64,000 bases of DNA from DAHUYF01 sp963838385. Lineage in GTDB: Bacteria > Pseudomonadota > Alphaproteobacteria > ATCC43930 > CGMCC-115725. Position numbers and translations under genes: made by a program. Of this stretch, positions 62,719 through 64,000 are shown one piece after another; position 1 is the stretch's first letter; each line of letters begins with the position of its first letter. Under the pieces are notes generated by a model. It saw only the letters and a program-made list of their open reading frames with translations, did no database searches and was not told where the DNA came from. The stretch lies in the NCBI GenBank assembly GCA_963838385.1, contig CAWIRE010000014.1, forward strand, positions 138,347 to 202,346. Reading direction: 5' to 3'.

Positions 62719-64000
<1,282 letters not shown>

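Overview
The window is high-GC chromosomal DNA from an alphaproteobacterium, most likely a member of Rhodospirillales or a close relative. The evidence is a circularly permuted (two-piece) tmRNA gene next to an SspB-alpha adaptor gene, a GapR (DUF2312) protein, DUF1244, DUF4169 and DUF2065 proteins, the hflK-hflC-DUF2065-degP cluster, and Zur/ZnuABC. The genus cannot be fixed from the sequence alone. Both window edges cut a gene: acetolactate synthase on the left and ThiC on the right.

Region 1 (1-19.6 kb) is mostly housekeeping: ilvB (partial), miaA, serB, the hflK/hflC/DUF2065/degP membrane quality-control cluster, the Mrp/ApbC Fe-S carrier, a PAS protein, a TPR-sulfotransferase, thyX, the permuted ssrA gene with sspB, a class I fumarase, an ECF sigma / anti-sigma-like / CpxP-like trio, and a class II fumarase followed by a ribbon-helix-helix gene. 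The gaps are rich in dispersed hairpin repeats, and a small inverted-repeat-bounded element carries a 106-residue membrane ORF upstream of serB.

Region 2 (19.7-37.3 kb) looks accessory. It holds a catalase-like peroxidase with a cytochrome b561, an IS5-type insertion sequence sitting in a broken copy of a MocR regulator, two diverged copies of an NADPH:quinone reductase-like gene, the intact MocR regulator, a patatin / acetoacetate decarboxylase pair, a cyanide-insensitive type bd quinol oxidase, an EmrAB-type efflux pair with a divergent TetR regulator and two matching operator palindromes, and a ROK/polyphosphate-glucokinase-like gene.

Region 3 (37.3-48.4 kb) holds an AsmA-family protein, DUF4169, a GreA/GreB-type factor, a GlcD-type FAD oxidase, a 1155-residue fused indolepyruvate ferredoxin oxidoreductase, two small exported proteins, GapR and DUF1244.

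Region 4 (48.5-55.5 kb) is the most distinctive part: a stressosome-like operon. RsbR, RsbS, RsbT and a HATPase-SpoIIE phosphatase are followed, with overlapping reading frames, by two hybrid histidine kinases. The first kinase begins with its own RsbT-like ATPase domain. A single-domain response regulator is divergent. No sigma factor or anti-sigma gene is attached, so the output appears to run through phosphorelay.

Region 5 (55.5-64 kb) holds N-formylglutamate amidohydrolase, glycerate 2-kinase and pyruvate kinase, the zinc uptake locus (znuA divergent from zur-znuC-znuB around a clear Zur box), a NUDIX hydrolase and thiC.

One technical pattern matters for the reader. Five otherwise intact conserved genes contain eight apparent frameshifts in total. 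All eight are in the same direction (one extra base), and every one can be explained by a single duplicated base. I read these as probable base-calling errors rather than eight independent pseudogene lesions.
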